Shown here one piece after another: positions 6,640-13,807 of a DNA stretch of 19,880 bases. Positions within the stretch are counted from its first letter, which is position 1; every line of letters begins with the position of its first letter. The notes under the pieces were generated by a model. That model had not been told where the DNA came from, did not search any database, and saw only the letters and a list, made by a program, of their open reading frames with translations. The DNA comes from Acidimicrobiales bacterium (GTDB taxonomy: Bacteria > Actinomycetota > Acidimicrobiia > Acidimicrobiales > RAAP-2): the NCBI GenBank assembly GCA_030044045.1, contig JASHWO010000113.1, positions 1-19,880 of the forward strand, written 5' to 3'. Made by a program: the position numbers and the translations under genes.

Positions 6640-7671
6640 TTCTCGGCCGACGGTGAGATCACGACGGCGACCGTGGGAACGACGCTGCGACTCGTCGCGG
6701 CGACGGAACGCCTCGTCTGGACGATCGACAATGCCCCGGCGGACGTCGTCGCCCTGGATGCGGGGTCACTCGAGGTGGTCCGGCCCTTTCACCACCTCAG
6801 CGGCCCGGTAGCGCTGTTCGCCCGCGACACGCGGGCGTGGTACCTGGCGCACCGGGAGGAAATGCTGCCCCGGAGAACGGCCGCCAGCGGCGTACCCTCA
6901 TCGTCAACCTCGGCGACCCCACGGTCGAGGTACTGCGCTGCGACGGGGCATCGGGAGAGCTGCTCCACCTCGGCACCTGGCCGGCCACGCAGCGCTCGGC
7001 GGTCGACGATACCGACTTCTGGATCGCCAGCCGGCCACTGGAGAGAGACAGGTGGCCTGGAGCCGGTCACCGAACTGCGACGGGTGGCGCCCGACGGCGA
7101 GACGCTCGCCACCATCGCCCGCACCGGGTATGTGCACGCCATCGCGTCGGGGGGTTCGGTGGTGTGGGTCGCCGGGTTCCGCCGGGAATGGCAGGCGACA
7201 GTCCTGACGGCGCTCACCGCGAACGGCACCGAGATCGGGGAGGTCGACTTCTCCAAGATCGACCTGGCGCCGTGGGCTCCCCCGCCGCGACCCCCTCGAC
7301 CGGTGCTGGCGCCGGCTGACCGGGCGAGGGCCGTGCGCGCCAGCGTGGCCGCATGCCTCTCCACTCCCTCCCAGGCGTGGGGGCGGTTCGGTGACCGCTG
7401 GGAAGAGCCGCCGGTGTGCGTCACATTCCACCTCGAACGAGTCGAGCTCGGAGGCACCGGCCAGGACCCGCTCGTCGTGGTCCTCTTCCGCTGGGATGGT
7501 GAAGACGGGCTGTTCGGCCTGAGATACCCCATTCCAGACGAAGGTTGGGCGGACAACGCCGACGACGCCTACATCTCCGTCCGTGTCGAGGAGGATCTTC
7601 TCGCCACCGGGTTCGGGATCGAGAACGCGACCCGGGAGGTGGCCGACGGGGTGACCTGGCTGCAGTGGTGA
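6640..7671 (+). pseudogene. Beta-propeller-like protein with two compensating frameshifts
   Basis: The protein is read in frame 1 from about 6640 ('TTATVGTTLRLVAATERLVW', 'DVVALDAGSLEVVRPFHHL'), then in another frame from about 6860 to 7050 ('TLIVNLGDPTVEVLRCDGAS', 'DDTDFWIASRPLERDR'), then in frame 1 again to the TGA at 7669-7671 ('PVTELRRVAPDGETLATIAR', 'GSVVWVAGFRREWQATVLTA'). The blade-like repeats with GG-x-VWV and D-G-E-x-L motifs suggest a beta-propeller; the last 110 residues form a separate alpha/beta tail. No natural start is visible: the 5' end overlaps the HEPN remnant on the other strand, so the N-terminus is probably lost. The two shifts restore each other, so they may be sequencing errors or old mutations. 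Role unknown. Confidence 0.6.
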
Positions 7672-7696
7672 CCAGTCGGCGGGTGGACTTGCGCCG

Positions 7697-7718
7697 TATA
7701 TAGCTCTGTAGCTAAATA
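7697..7718. promoter_or_regulatory. ArsR operator/promoter
   Basis: An inverted repeat, TATATAGCT - CTGT - AGCTAAATA (8 of 9 positions match), lies 6 bp before the ArsR start codon in an otherwise GC-rich area. ArsR-family regulators of this subtype autoregulate from TATAGC-type dyads. The right half-site also looks like a -10 element (TAAATA) ending 6 nt before GTG 7725, which would give a leaderless transcript. Confidence 0.6.
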
Positions 7719-7724
7719 GCGAGA

Positions 7725-8051
7725 GTGGCAGATGACCCGACCGGCGTCTTCCGAGCGCTCGCCGACCCGACCCGCCGGCAGATCCTGACCGACCTGCGCG
7801 GCGGCGAGCTCGCGGCCGGGGAGATCGCCTCCCGGTTCCCGATCAGCGGCCCCTCCATCTCACGGCACCTGGGCGTCCTCAAGGGAGCCGGGCTCGTCGC
7901 GGAGCGGCCGGAGGCCAACCGCATCTACTACTCGCTGGTGGAGGACCGGCTGGCCGTCTCGGTCGGGACCTTCCTCTCTGCCGTCTGCCCGCAGCAGGTG
8001 GTCGTCCGCCGGCGGCGCCACAAGACGTCGCCCGAGGAGAGGCCCGCGTGA
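7725..8051 (+). CDS. ArsR-family transcriptional regulator
   Basis: 108 residues from GTG 7725. The winged helix-turn-helix is clear: 'VFRALADPTRRQILTDLRGG' (dimer and recognition scaffold), 'ELAAGEIASRFPISGPSISRHLGVLKGAGLV' (recognition helix region), and 'EANRIYYSLVEDRL' (wing). It lacks the ELCVCDL-type cysteine metal site, so it is closer to the non-metal SdpR-like ArsR subgroup. Its dyad operator sits directly upstream. The next gene starts 58 bp downstream on the same strand, so it probably controls an operon with the epimerase-DCC and DUF1990 genes as well as itself. The effector is unknown. Confidence 0.92.
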   Translation: MADDPTGVFRALADPTRRQILTDLRGGELAAGEIASRFPISGPSISRHLGVLKGAGLVAERPEANRIYYSLVEDRLAVSVGTFLSAVCPQQVVVRRRRHKTSPEERPA

Positions 8052-8109
8052 CGGAGCGCCATCGTCACCGACCCTGGCTTCCACCGGCACGCACGACCCG
8101 GGAGCGTCG

Positions 8110-9456
8110 GTGCGCGTAGCGATCACCGGAGGGACCGGCTTCGTCGGTGGGCATCTTGCCGCCGCCCTCTCCGCCGGAGGCCACGAGGCGGTGGTCCTCG
8201 CCCGCGGGGTCGACCACCGGCCGTGGGCCCAGGAGGTCCTCGACCGGCCCGGCGTCTCCTCCGTCCGGGTCGGCGTCGGCGACCGGGAAGGCCTCGTCCG
8301 GGCGTTCGACGGGTGCGACGCGGTCGCCCACTGTGCCGGCATCAACCGAGAGATCGGGACGCAGACCTACGACGCCGTCCACGTGTGCGGGACCGCCAAC
8401 GTCGTGGGTGCCGCAGAGGAGGCGGGGGTGGGGCGCCTGGCCACGGTGAGCTTCCTGCGGGCCCGCCCCGGCTGCGGATCGGCCTATCACGAGTCGAAGT
8501 GGGCGGCCGAGGAGCTGGTCCGGGCCTCGAGCTGCACCTGGACGGTCCTCAAGCCCGGGATGATGTTCGGTCAGGGCGACCACATGCTCGACCACCTGAG
8601 CCACGCGCTCCACACCTTCCCGATCTTCCTGGGGATGGGCCACCGCCGGGTGCGGCCGCTCGCCGTCGGCGACGCCGTCGACGTCCTGGTTGCCGCCCTC
8701 GTCGACGGTCGGCTCCCCCGTCGCACCATCGGCCTGGTCGGTCCGACCGAGATGGACTTCGACGACGCGGCACGGCTCGTGGCCCACGTGCTCGGGAAAC
8801 GACGCCTCTTCGTTCCCGTCCCGCTGGCGTTCCACTACGCCCTGGCACGGGCAGCCGAACGCACCATGACGGTCCCGCTCGTCGCCCGGGCCCAGGTGCG
8901 GATCCTCGGAGAACAGGTCGTGGCGCCGCTGTGTGCCCCCGATCCCCTGCCGAGCGACCTCACCCCGGCGACTCCGTTCGACGAGGACTCGGTCCGTGCC
9001 GGGCTTCCGGAACCCGGCCGCTTCTCGCTGGCCGATCTTCGCCGGTGCTCGGATCGCACCGGCCCGGGCAGCGACGCCGTGCTCGTCTACGACGGGGACT
9101 GCGACTTCTGCACGGCTTCCGCCGCCTGGGCGGCACGGAGGTTCCGCCACGGCGAGCACGCCCAGCCGTGGCAGGTTCTCGGCCGGGAGTTCTTCGAGCA
9201 GCACGGGATGACCCTCGACGACGCCCGGCAGGCGGCGTGGTGGGTGGACGGATCTGAGCACGAGTGGGGCCACCGCGCCATCGGGCGGGCGCTGCAGGCC
9301 GGCGGCGGGCTCCGGCTGGTCGCCGGCTGGTTCGTGCTGCACCCGCCGTCGAGCTGGCTCGCCGCCGGCATCTACCGGCTGGTCGCGCGGTGGCGCTACC
9401 GGCTCCCCGGCGCCACGCCGGCCTGCCGGGTCGACGGCAGGACCCCCCGGACCTGA
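8110..9456 (+). CDS. SDR epimerase-like / DCC (DUF393) fusion protein
   Basis: 448 residues from GTG 8110, preceded by GGGAG with a 5-nt gap. Residues 1-290 are an atypical short-chain dehydrogenase: the nucleotide-binding loop GGTGFVGG (7-14), the catalytic-type Y126-x3-K130 (YHESK), and a NDUFA9-like 'RPLAVGDAVDVLV' near 182. Residues 320-440 are a DCC-family thioredoxin-like domain with VYDGDCDFC (327-334), the D-G-x-C-x-x-C redox motif, and a closing 'ARWRYRLPGATPACRV'. A fusion of an NAD(P)-binding reductase with a thiol-redox domain suggests an electron-transfer role, but the substrate is unknown. The 3' neighbour (DUF1990) starts 9 bp after the stop. A copy with the middle removed lies at 12869. 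Confidence 0.9.
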   Translation: MRVAITGGTGFVGGHLAAALSAGGHEAVVLARGVDHRPWAQEVLDRPGVSSVRVGVGDREGLVRAFDGCDAVAHCAGINREIGTQTYDAVHVCGTANVVGAAEEAGVGRLATVSFLRARPGCGSAYHESKWAAEELVRASSCTWTVLKPGMMFGQGDHMLDHLSHALHTFPIFLGMGHRRVRPLAVGDAVDVLVAALVDGRLPRRTIGLVGPTEMDFDDAARLVAHVLGKRRLFVPVPLAFHYALARAAERTMTVPLVARAQVRILGEQVVAPLCAPDPLPSDLTPATPFDEDSVRAGLPEPGRFSLADLRRCSDRTGPGSDAVLVYDGDCDFCTASAAWAARRFRHGEHAQPWQVLGREFFEQHGMTLDDARQAAWWVDGSEHEWGHRAIGRALQAGGGLRLVAGWFVLHPPSSWLAAGIYRLVARWRYRLPGATPACRVDGRTPRT

Positions 9457-9465
9457 CGCCGCACC

Positions 9466-10056
9466 GTGCGCATCGTCCGCCCCGGGAGGCCCGGCTCGAT
9501 CGCTGCGCTGTTGCGTGCAGTGGAGGGCGCCGAGCCGACGTACGCGGCGCAGGACGCGACCCTCGGTGGTGCGCTACCCGCGGGCTTCCATCACCTGAGC
9601 GATGCGACGGTCCTCGGCCACGGTCCCCGGGACTTTGCCCGGGCGTCCGAGGGTCTGCGGATCTGGCAGGCGCACCGGCTGCCCGGCGTCCGGGTGTTCC
9701 CGCACGACGCGCCGCTACGGTCCGGCACCAGCGTCGTCGTCACCCTGGGCACCGACCTTGCCGCGGTCGCCGCGCCCTGCCGGATCATCGCGGTCGTCGA
9801 GGAGCCTGGGCGGTTCGGCTTCGCCTACGGCACCCTGCCCGGTCACCCCGAACGGGGGGAGGAGGCGTTCGTCGTCACCATGAGCGACGACGGGACCGTC
9901 AGCTTCGGAGTCAGGGCGTTCTCCTGCCCCGCCGACCCGGTCATGCACCTCGTCGGACCGCTCGGCCGGTGCCTCCAGGCAGTCACCGCCAAGGGGTACC
10001 TCCGGGCCATGCGCCGGTCCATGAGCCCGGCCGGGGGTGGTCTGGCTGCGCCTTGA
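9466..10056 (+). CDS. DUF1990 domain protein
   Basis: 196 residues from GTG 9466, 9 bp after the SDR-DCC stop, so very likely co-transcribed. Features of DUF1990 are present: 'PTYAAQDATLGGALPAGFHH', 'GHGPRDFARASEGLRIWQAH', 'EEPGRFGFAYGTLPGHPERG' and 'EEAFVVTMSDDGTVSFGVRAFS'. The family has a lipid/START-like beta barrel fold by prediction and no proven activity; it often travels with ArsR, DCC and SDR genes in actinobacteria, as here. There is no strong ribosome-binding site, so translational coupling is likely. A truncated second start of this gene lies at 13436. Confidence 0.88.
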   Translation: MRIVRPGRPGSIAALLRAVEGAEPTYAAQDATLGGALPAGFHHLSDATVLGHGPRDFARASEGLRIWQAHRLPGVRVFPHDAPLRSGTSVVVTLGTDLAAVAAPCRIIAVVEEPGRFGFAYGTLPGHPERGEEAFVVTMSDDGTVSFGVRAFSCPADPVMHLVGPLGRCLQAVTAKGYLRAMRRSMSPAGGGLAAP

Positions 10057-10075
10057 AGGCGCCGATCTCCCATGG

Positions 10076-10103
10076 GGACCTCGCCGACCGTGGGGCGAGG
10101 TCC
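10076..10103. terminator. Bidirectional hairpin terminator
   Basis: A perfect 10-bp stem, GGACCTCGCC - 8 nt - GGCGAGGTCC, lies between the stop of the DUF1990 gene (10056, plus) and the stop of the AbiEii remnant (10108, minus). There is no U-tract, as is common in GC-rich actinobacteria. The position between convergent genes supports termination from both sides. Confidence 0.7.
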
Positions 10104-10107
10104 ACGC

Positions 10108-10638
10108 TCACCGCTCGAACAGCGTTCGGTGGAACGCCTCCACGGCGACGACGGCGTCGGCTGCCACCATGGCGCCGTCCAGGTCGGGGTAGTCGAGCGT
10201 CATCTGGCTCCGGTACGCCGTCGGCCCCTGGGCGTCGGGATCGGCGAAGTTGGCCAGGAGGTCGTCGAGCGCCGCACGGACCTCGCCCCATGGTCGGCGA
10301 GGTCGGCCAGCAGCTCGAACTTCACGACGGCCCTCGGGGACGGTCCGTCGGCCATCCAGCGCCACACCCGCGCCGTGTCCGGCTCGAACGCCGCGTTGAG
10401 AAGGGCCCGTTCGAGCCGGGCGCCGTTGACCGCGCCGGCGGCGATCTCGAGGTCCACCTGGACGTCGACGTCGGTGGTGCCGGCGTGCTCGATCCCGCTG
10501 CCCGAGCACAACAGCGCCGGGACGACCCCCCAGGACCACGAACTCGGGCCGGGCGCCGTAGTAGTGGACGACCCGGATCAACGCCCGCTCGGCTGCGGCC
10601 CGGGCACTCCGGCTCCGCAGTGGCTCCTCAGCCGGCAC
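10108..10638 (-). pseudogene. AbiEii-type nucleotidyltransferase toxin, frameshifted
   Basis: The minus strand starts at GTG 10638, overlapping the end of the AbiEi gene by 11 bp. It reads 'ERALIRVVHYYGARPEFVVLGG' in one frame. After a run of six G (about 10530) it reads 'ALLCSGSGIEHAGTTDVDVQ' in a second frame, and near 10290-10310 it returns to the first frame for 'EVRAALDDLLANFADPDAQG' and 'AVVAVEAFHRTLFER'. The GG...T-x-D-V-D signature is the nucleotidyltransferase active site of AbiEii/MenT-like toxins, which add nucleotides to tRNA or other RNA. About 176 residues in all. Two shifts make it inactive as read, although G-run indels could be sequencing errors. If the reads are corrected, it is an ordinary toxin. 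Confidence 0.7.
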
Positions 10639-11644
10639 CGTGGACCTCGGCCAGGTGCTCGGCCGCCTCCTCGCCGCGCACCCCCGACGGGCGCAGGTCG
10701 GCGTAGACGCGGGGCCACGGGGCCACGGGGACGCCCTCCACCCGCTCGACGAGCCGGGGGACGGCGACCGTGGGGAACGAGCGCAGCACCAGCCGGCCCC
10801 CCTCCAGCGGACGCAGTGTCGCCCGGCGGGCAATTGCCTCCAACCCCACCACGGTCCCGGCAGCGACGTAGACCTCGGTCGTCATGACCGAGGTCTGGTA
10901 GGGGGCGAGCAGGGCAGCGGCGGCCGAGCCAGTCGCTGCCCACGGGATATGGGCCCGTTTCCACGCAGCCCCGATCCGGCGCAACCCCTCCAGGGGGTCA
11001 CGCCAGCTCACCCCCACCCGGAGGCTCGTCGCCGGCCGGAGCGCGGCGGCAGCCGTGGCGTAGGCGGTGAGGAGTGCCCGCCGGTCCGGCACCGTGCGTC
11101 CCGAGCCGGGCCCACGGGCCACCGCTGCCTGGAGCAGCTCGAGATCCTGGAGGACCCCCAGCGCGTGCGTGCAGGTCCCGGCCGACAAGCCGGTCGCCTC
11201 CCCCGTCGCCTTGACCGTGGGCCGCACCCCGCAGAGGACCGCCTCGGCGACCGCCAGGACCCCGGGGGTCCAGCAGGCGGGCCGGGCCGTCGGTGGTTCG
11301 GGGTGGCCGGTCCGCGACACCACCAGCGTGCCCACGGCGATCTCCGCCGCCCCCGACTCGTCCGCCCAACCGACGCCGGCCTGCGCCAGGAGCTCCCGGG
11401 CACCCGGGGAGACCCGCCGGGCCACCACGACGTCCGGACGGTCGGCGGCACCGGTGACGAGGGGACCGACGTCCCTGGTCCACCCCTCGCCTCCCCAGGC
11501 CACCCGCAGCGGCGTACCGTTCACCGAGGCGATCAGTGCTGGACCGTCCTTTCGCACCGTGGCCCTGGACGTGGACGGCAGCACGCCGCGGAGCACCTCT
11601 TCGACACGGCGCGGGACGGCGGGGGTGCGGGACGTGGACGGCAT
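10628..11644 (-). CDS. AbiEi-like type IV antitoxin/transcription regulator
   Basis: 338 residues from ATG 11644. The middle section (about 130-185: 'TPGVLAVAEAVLCGVRPTVKATGEATGLSAGTCTHALGVLQDLELL') is a winged-helix-like DNA-binding region. The last 150 residues ('DPLEGLRRIGAAWKRAHIPWAATGSAAAALLAPYQT', 'LRSFPTVAVPRLVE', 'VYADLRPSGVRGEEAAEHLAEV') match the C-terminal half of actinobacterial AbiEi-family antitoxins. In type IV systems the antitoxin represses the operon and counteracts the nucleotidyltransferase without binding it. The broken AbiEii follows with an overlapping start. Two direct and one inverted copy of a 12-bp word upstream (11648-11690) form a likely binding site. Confidence 0.75.
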   Translation of the reverse strand: MPSTSRTPAVPRRVEEVLRGVLPSTSRATVRKDGPALIASVNGTPLRVAWGGEGWTRDVGPLVTGAADRPDVVVARRVSPGARELLAQAGVGWADESGAAEIAVGTLVVSRTGHPEPPTARPACWTPGVLAVAEAVLCGVRPTVKATGEATGLSAGTCTHALGVLQDLELLQAAVARGPGSGRTVPDRRALLTAYATAAAALRPATSLRVGVSWRDPLEGLRRIGAAWKRAHIPWAATGSAAAALLAPYQTSVMTTEVYVAAGTVVGLEAIARRATLRPLEGGRLVLRSFPTVAVPRLVERVEGVPVAPWPRVYADLRPSGVRGEEAAEHLAEVHGAG

Positions 11645-11647
11645 GGC

Positions 11648-11690
11648 TATACCTCAGTCTGATCTTATACCTCAGTCACCTACTGATGTA
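11648..11690. promoter_or_regulatory. AbiEi operator and promoter
   Basis: TATACCTCAGTC occurs at 11648-11659 and again at 11666-11677 (18-bp step), and an inverted, imperfect copy (ACTGATGTAT, against GACTGAGGTATA) follows at about 11681-11690. On the minus strand this gives TATAAG and TATAGC as -10-like words just before the ATG at 11644. AbiEi proteins are known to bind repeats in their own promoter; autoregulation here is inferred. Confidence 0.65.
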
Positions 11691-11813
11691 TTGGTTCCTG
11701 TCGAGGTAGAGGCACGATGCTCGCGACGCCTTGTAGGAGTCGGGCGGTCAACTCATGGCGCGCTCGAGGACTGGGGGCGGTCCGCTGTCCGCCGGTGAGA
11801 CCCGCTCCTGAAC

Positions 11814-11853
11814 GAGCTTCCCCGGTCCGCTGTCCGCTGGACCGGGGAAGCTC
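11814..11853. repeat. Perfect 15-bp stem hairpin
   Basis: GAGCTTCCCCGGTCC - 10 nt - GGACCGGGGAAGCTC. It is very stable, with no U-tract on either strand. It could end transcripts from the MazEF-like operon running leftward, or be a structural repeat. Its loop is part of the 18-bp direct repeat. Confidence 0.7.
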
Positions 11854-11856
11854 AAA

Positions 11857-11914
11857 GACGCCGTGGCGGCCGGGTCGCTCGACGGCCCATGGTCCCGGCG
11901 CGGTTCGAACACGG
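11857..11914. repeat. Dispersed repeat block A, copy 2
   Basis: Second copy of the block at 4684-4740; it runs into the left arm of the inverted repeat at 11901-11952. Confidence 0.6.
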
Positions 11915-11952
11915 TCAAGACTGGCAGCCCCAGCCGTACCGTGTTCGAACCG
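11901..11952. repeat. 15-bp perfect inverted repeat
   Basis: CGGTTCGAACACGGT - 22 nt - ACCGTGTTCGAACCG. The arms contain TTCGAA, itself palindromic and similar to a tRNA T-loop. The spacer includes GCAGCCCCA, a word also at the tRNA-Glu 3' end. It could be a protein-binding site, a hairpin downstream of the toxin gene, or a recombination relic. Confidence 0.65.
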
Positions 11953-12000
11953 GGAGGTCGTGATCGACGGACCGAGGATCCATCTCAGGGGGTAAGGTAG

Positions 12001-12309
12001 TCAGCAGCCGGTCGCTGCCTGCAACGTCCGGCACGCTTGGGCCATGCGTGCGGCGGAAAGGGTCGTCACCTGGCGACGAAGGCTGGCTCTCGGGATGGTG
12101 TGCAGGTTGTCGAAGTTGACCACGCAGTCGGTGGGAACGCCGTCGGCCTCGGGAGTGAGGTCGAGCTCGGAGACCAATAGCCGGCGCGTCCGCGTCAGAG
12201 CGGCGACAACCACCGAGCCAATCCGATCTGCGACGGGATCACGGGTGAGCACGAGCACCGGCCGATCGCCACCGGGCACCTCGGCAAACCAGACGTCACC
12301 TCGCTGCAT
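12001..12309 (-). CDS. MazF/PemK-family endoribonuclease toxin
   Basis: 102 residues from ATG 12309. MazF landmarks: 'MQRGDVWFAEVPGGDRPVLVLTRDPV' (first beta strands with the RGDVW and RPVLVL motifs), 'SVVVAALTRT', and 'DCVVNFDNLHTIPRASL', the conserved strand-loop ending near the active site. The C-terminal helix 'LSAARMAQACRTLQAATGC' is normal. These toxins cut single-stranded RNA at short sequences. The start overlaps the 3' end of the antitoxin gene by 14 bp. Translation is probably coupled to it. Confidence 0.92.
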   Translation of the reverse strand: MQRGDVWFAEVPGGDRPVLVLTRDPVADRIGSVVVAALTRTRRLLVSELDLTPEADGVPTDCVVNFDNLHTIPRASLRRQVTTLSAARMAQACRTLQAATGC

Positions 12310-12547
12310 CGGTCCAGTCGGACCAGTCTTCGGCGGGCCCCCAGTCGGCGACCTCGCCCAGGGACGACTCGCCTGGGTCAAGAGGCTGATCCTCCCAGAG
12401 CCTCGCGTCGTTCTCGCTGGCCAGCCGGAGGAGATGCCGGTGGATGGCGTCACGTAACAATTCGGAACGGTCGACGCCAAGACGCTCGGCCCACCGCTGG
12501 ACCTCGTGTGCCTCGGTCTCATCGACCCGGAAGCTGAGCATCGTCAT
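12296..12547 (-). CDS. Ribbon-helix-helix antitoxin of the MazEF-like pair
   Basis: 83 residues from ATG 12547, or 81 from the second ATG at 12541. 'MLSFRVDETEAHEVQRWAERLGVDRSELLRDAIHRHLLRLA' is a ribbon-helix-helix: the N-terminal strand contacts DNA, and the two helices form the dimer. The acidic, Trp-rich C-terminus ('WEDQPLDPGE...WGPAEDWSDW') is the usual disordered toxin-binding tail. It is typical of MazE antitoxins in Mycobacterium-like actinobacteria. The operator overlaps its start codon, and -10 TATGAT ends 6 nt before the ATG. Confidence 0.9.
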   Translation of the reverse strand: MTMLSFRVDETEAHEVQRWAERLGVDRSELLRDAIHRHLLRLASENDARLWEDQPLDPGESSLGEVADWGPAEDWSDWTDAAR

Positions 12548-12570
12548 ACACCCATCATAGGCTGTATGAC
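12543..12570. promoter_or_regulatory. MazEF-type operator and leaderless promoter
   Basis: A perfect inverted repeat, GTCATACA - 12 nt - TGTATGAC, includes the antitoxin start codon (minus, 12547). On the minus strand a -10 box TATGAT lies in the spacer at 12554-12559, six nucleotides before the ATG. Binding of the antitoxin would cover both promoter and start. Confidence 0.75.
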
Positions 12571-12640
12571 CGAAAGTCGCCGCTGCGCTGGTCGTGCTCG
12601 ACGGCCGAGTCAGCGGACTCCCCTCTGGGGCTCACGCGAG

Positions 12641-12760
12641 CAGCGCTCCGGAGCCCCGTGCGGCGTAGCCGGCAACCAGATCATGTGGTGCCCTCTGCAG
12701 ACGGCCGCTGGGGGCGGTGGCGTTGAGCGCGCCCAGCGCCGTGAAGTCGGCGACGGCTAC
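12641..12760 (-). pseudogene. Short relic shared with 6263-6332
   Basis: The minus strand reads 'YRSWIVAVADFTALGALNAT' and 'RLQRAPHDLVAGYAARGSG', matching a relic near 6263-6332. There is no start or stop of its own. It lies just upstream of the duplicated DCC segment. Confidence 0.35.
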
Positions 12761-12868
12761 GATCCACGACCGGTACTGGCGCGGGTCGATCCCTTCACGC
12801 GCAAGGCCTCGCTCGCTGAGGAAATGCTGCCGCCGGCGTCCATCGGCACGCACGACGGGGAAGCGTCG

Positions 12869-13426
12869 ATGCGCGTAGCGATCACGGGAGAGACCGGCTT
12901 CGTCGGTGGACACCTTGCCGCGGCCCGTTCCGCCGGAGGTCACGAGACGGACGAGGACTCGGTGCGCACCGGGCTCCCGGAACCGGGCCGCTTCTCGCTG
13001 ACCGACCTTCGCTGGTGCTCGGATCGCACCGGCCCAGGCGGCGGTGCCGTGCTCGTCTACGACGGGGACTGCGGCTTCTGCACGGCCGCCGCCGCCTGGG
13101 CGGCACGGAGGTTCCGCCACGGCGAGCACGCCCAGCCGTGGCAGGTTCTCGGCCGGGAGTTCTTCGAGCAGCACGGGATGACCCTCGACGACGCCCGGCA
13201 GGCGGCGTGGTGGGTGGACGGGGCGCAGCACGAGCAGGGGCACCGCGCCGTCGGGCGGGCGCTGCAGGCCGGCGGCGGGCTCCGCCTGGTCGCCGGCTGG
13301 TTCATACTGCACGCGCCGTCGAGCTGGCTCGCCGCCGGCATCTACCGGCTGGTCGCGCGGTGGCGCTATCGGCTCCCCGGTGCGACGCCGGCCTGCCGGG
13401 TCGACGGCAGGGCCCCGCAGAGCTGA
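12869..13426 (+). CDS. DCC-family (DUF393) protein, in-frame deletion paralogue of the SDR-DCC fusion
   Basis: 185 residues from ATG 12869, with GGGGAAG just upstream. The first 26 residues (MRVAITGETGFVGGHLAAAR...GGHE) are the start of the SDR domain of the 8110 gene. The protein then jumps in frame to DEDSVR, residue 291 of the fusion, and continues nearly identically to the end. About 264 residues (roughly 0.8 kb) are missing. The DCC redox motif is intact and canonical here (VYDGDCGFC, against DGDCDFC in the parent). The protein could work as a stand-alone thiol-redox enzyme, but the SDR stub is useless. Flanking similarity extends from about 12838 to 13465, showing a segmental duplication. 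Confidence 0.85.
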   Translation: MRVAITGETGFVGGHLAAARSAGGHETDEDSVRTGLPEPGRFSLTDLRWCSDRTGPGGGAVLVYDGDCGFCTAAAAWAARRFRHGEHAQPWQVLGREFFEQHGMTLDDARQAAWWVDGAQHEQGHRAVGRALQAGGGLRLVAGWFILHAPSSWLAAGIYRLVARWRYRLPGATPACRVDGRAPQS

Positions 13427-13435
13427 GACCTCGCC

Positions 13436-13465
13436 GTGCGCATCGTTCGCCCAGGGAGAGCTGGA
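13436..13465 (+). pseudogene. DUF1990 5' fragment
   Basis: GTG 13436 followed by 'RIVRPGR' repeats the first codons of the DUF1990 gene at 9466, also about 10 bp after a DCC gene. Similarity ends after about ten codons; this marks the right end of the duplication. Confidence 0.7.
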
Positions 13466-13492
13466 AATCAGGTGTCGCCCGCCGGCTCCGGG

Positions 13493-13807
13493 TCAGGCCG
13501 CCGTCGCACCGAAGTGAACGGCGTCGCCGCTCACGGTCAGCGTCATCTCGACGCCGACTGCCCGACCCACCCGGTCGAGCAAATCGAGAGTCGGCGTGGA
13601 TCCGCCGTTCTCGACCCGTGCGATGGCCGACTGGGTGGTTCCCATCCGTCGCGCCAGCTCCGTCTGGGTCAGCCCCGCCGCAGTTCGGAGCCGGTAGACC
13701 AGTTCGGCCAGCCGTCCGGCCAGATCGGCCTCCGCATACGCCCGGTCGTAGGCTTCCTGGTCCTCGACCGGATGCTTCCGTCGCACCTCCTCCAGCGTGG
13801 CCATCAT
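13493..13807 (-). CDS. higA: HigA-like XRE-family antitoxin
   Basis: 104 residues from ATG 13807, which overlaps the toxin stop as ATGA. The helix-turn-helix is at about 38-95: 'LVYRLRTAAGLTQTELARRMGTTQSAIARVENGGSTPTLDLLDRVGRAVGVEMTL'. The preceding region ('EAYDRAYAEADLAGRLAELV') is the helix common to HigA-type partners of RelE/HigB toxins. It would bind the toxin and repress the operon at the dyad near 14159. The gene order toxin-antitoxin is that of HigBA. Assignment by family. Confidence 0.9.
   Translation of the reverse strand: MMATLEEVRRKHPVEDQEAYDRAYAEADLAGRLAELVYRLRTAAGLTQTELARRMGTTQSAIARVENGGSTPTLDLLDRVGRAVGVEMTLTVSGDAVHFGATAA

Larger units (their letters stand above)
11663..12000. 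other. Non-coding stretch between AbiE and MazEF-like loci
   Basis: About 340 bp without a gene. Besides the AbiEi operator it contains the 18-bp direct repeat CGGTCCGCTGTCCGCYGG (11778-11795 and 11823-11840), a long hairpin (11814-11853), repeat block A copy 2 (11857-11914) and a 15-bp inverted repeat (11901-11952). Confidence 0.6.

Noticed and set aside
8065..9342. Minus-strand frame of 425 codons
   Set aside because: Shadow of the SDR-DCC gene; no start context or motifs.
9264..10706. Open plus-strand frame of 480 codons across two genes
   Set aside because: It runs through the SDR-DCC end, the DUF1990 gene and the antisense of AbiE in the wrong frame; the composition is Arg/Pro shadow-like.
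10640..11662. Open plus-strand frame of 340 codons
   Set aside because: Antisense to the AbiEi gene, with low-complexity Gly/Arg/Pro composition and no domain features.
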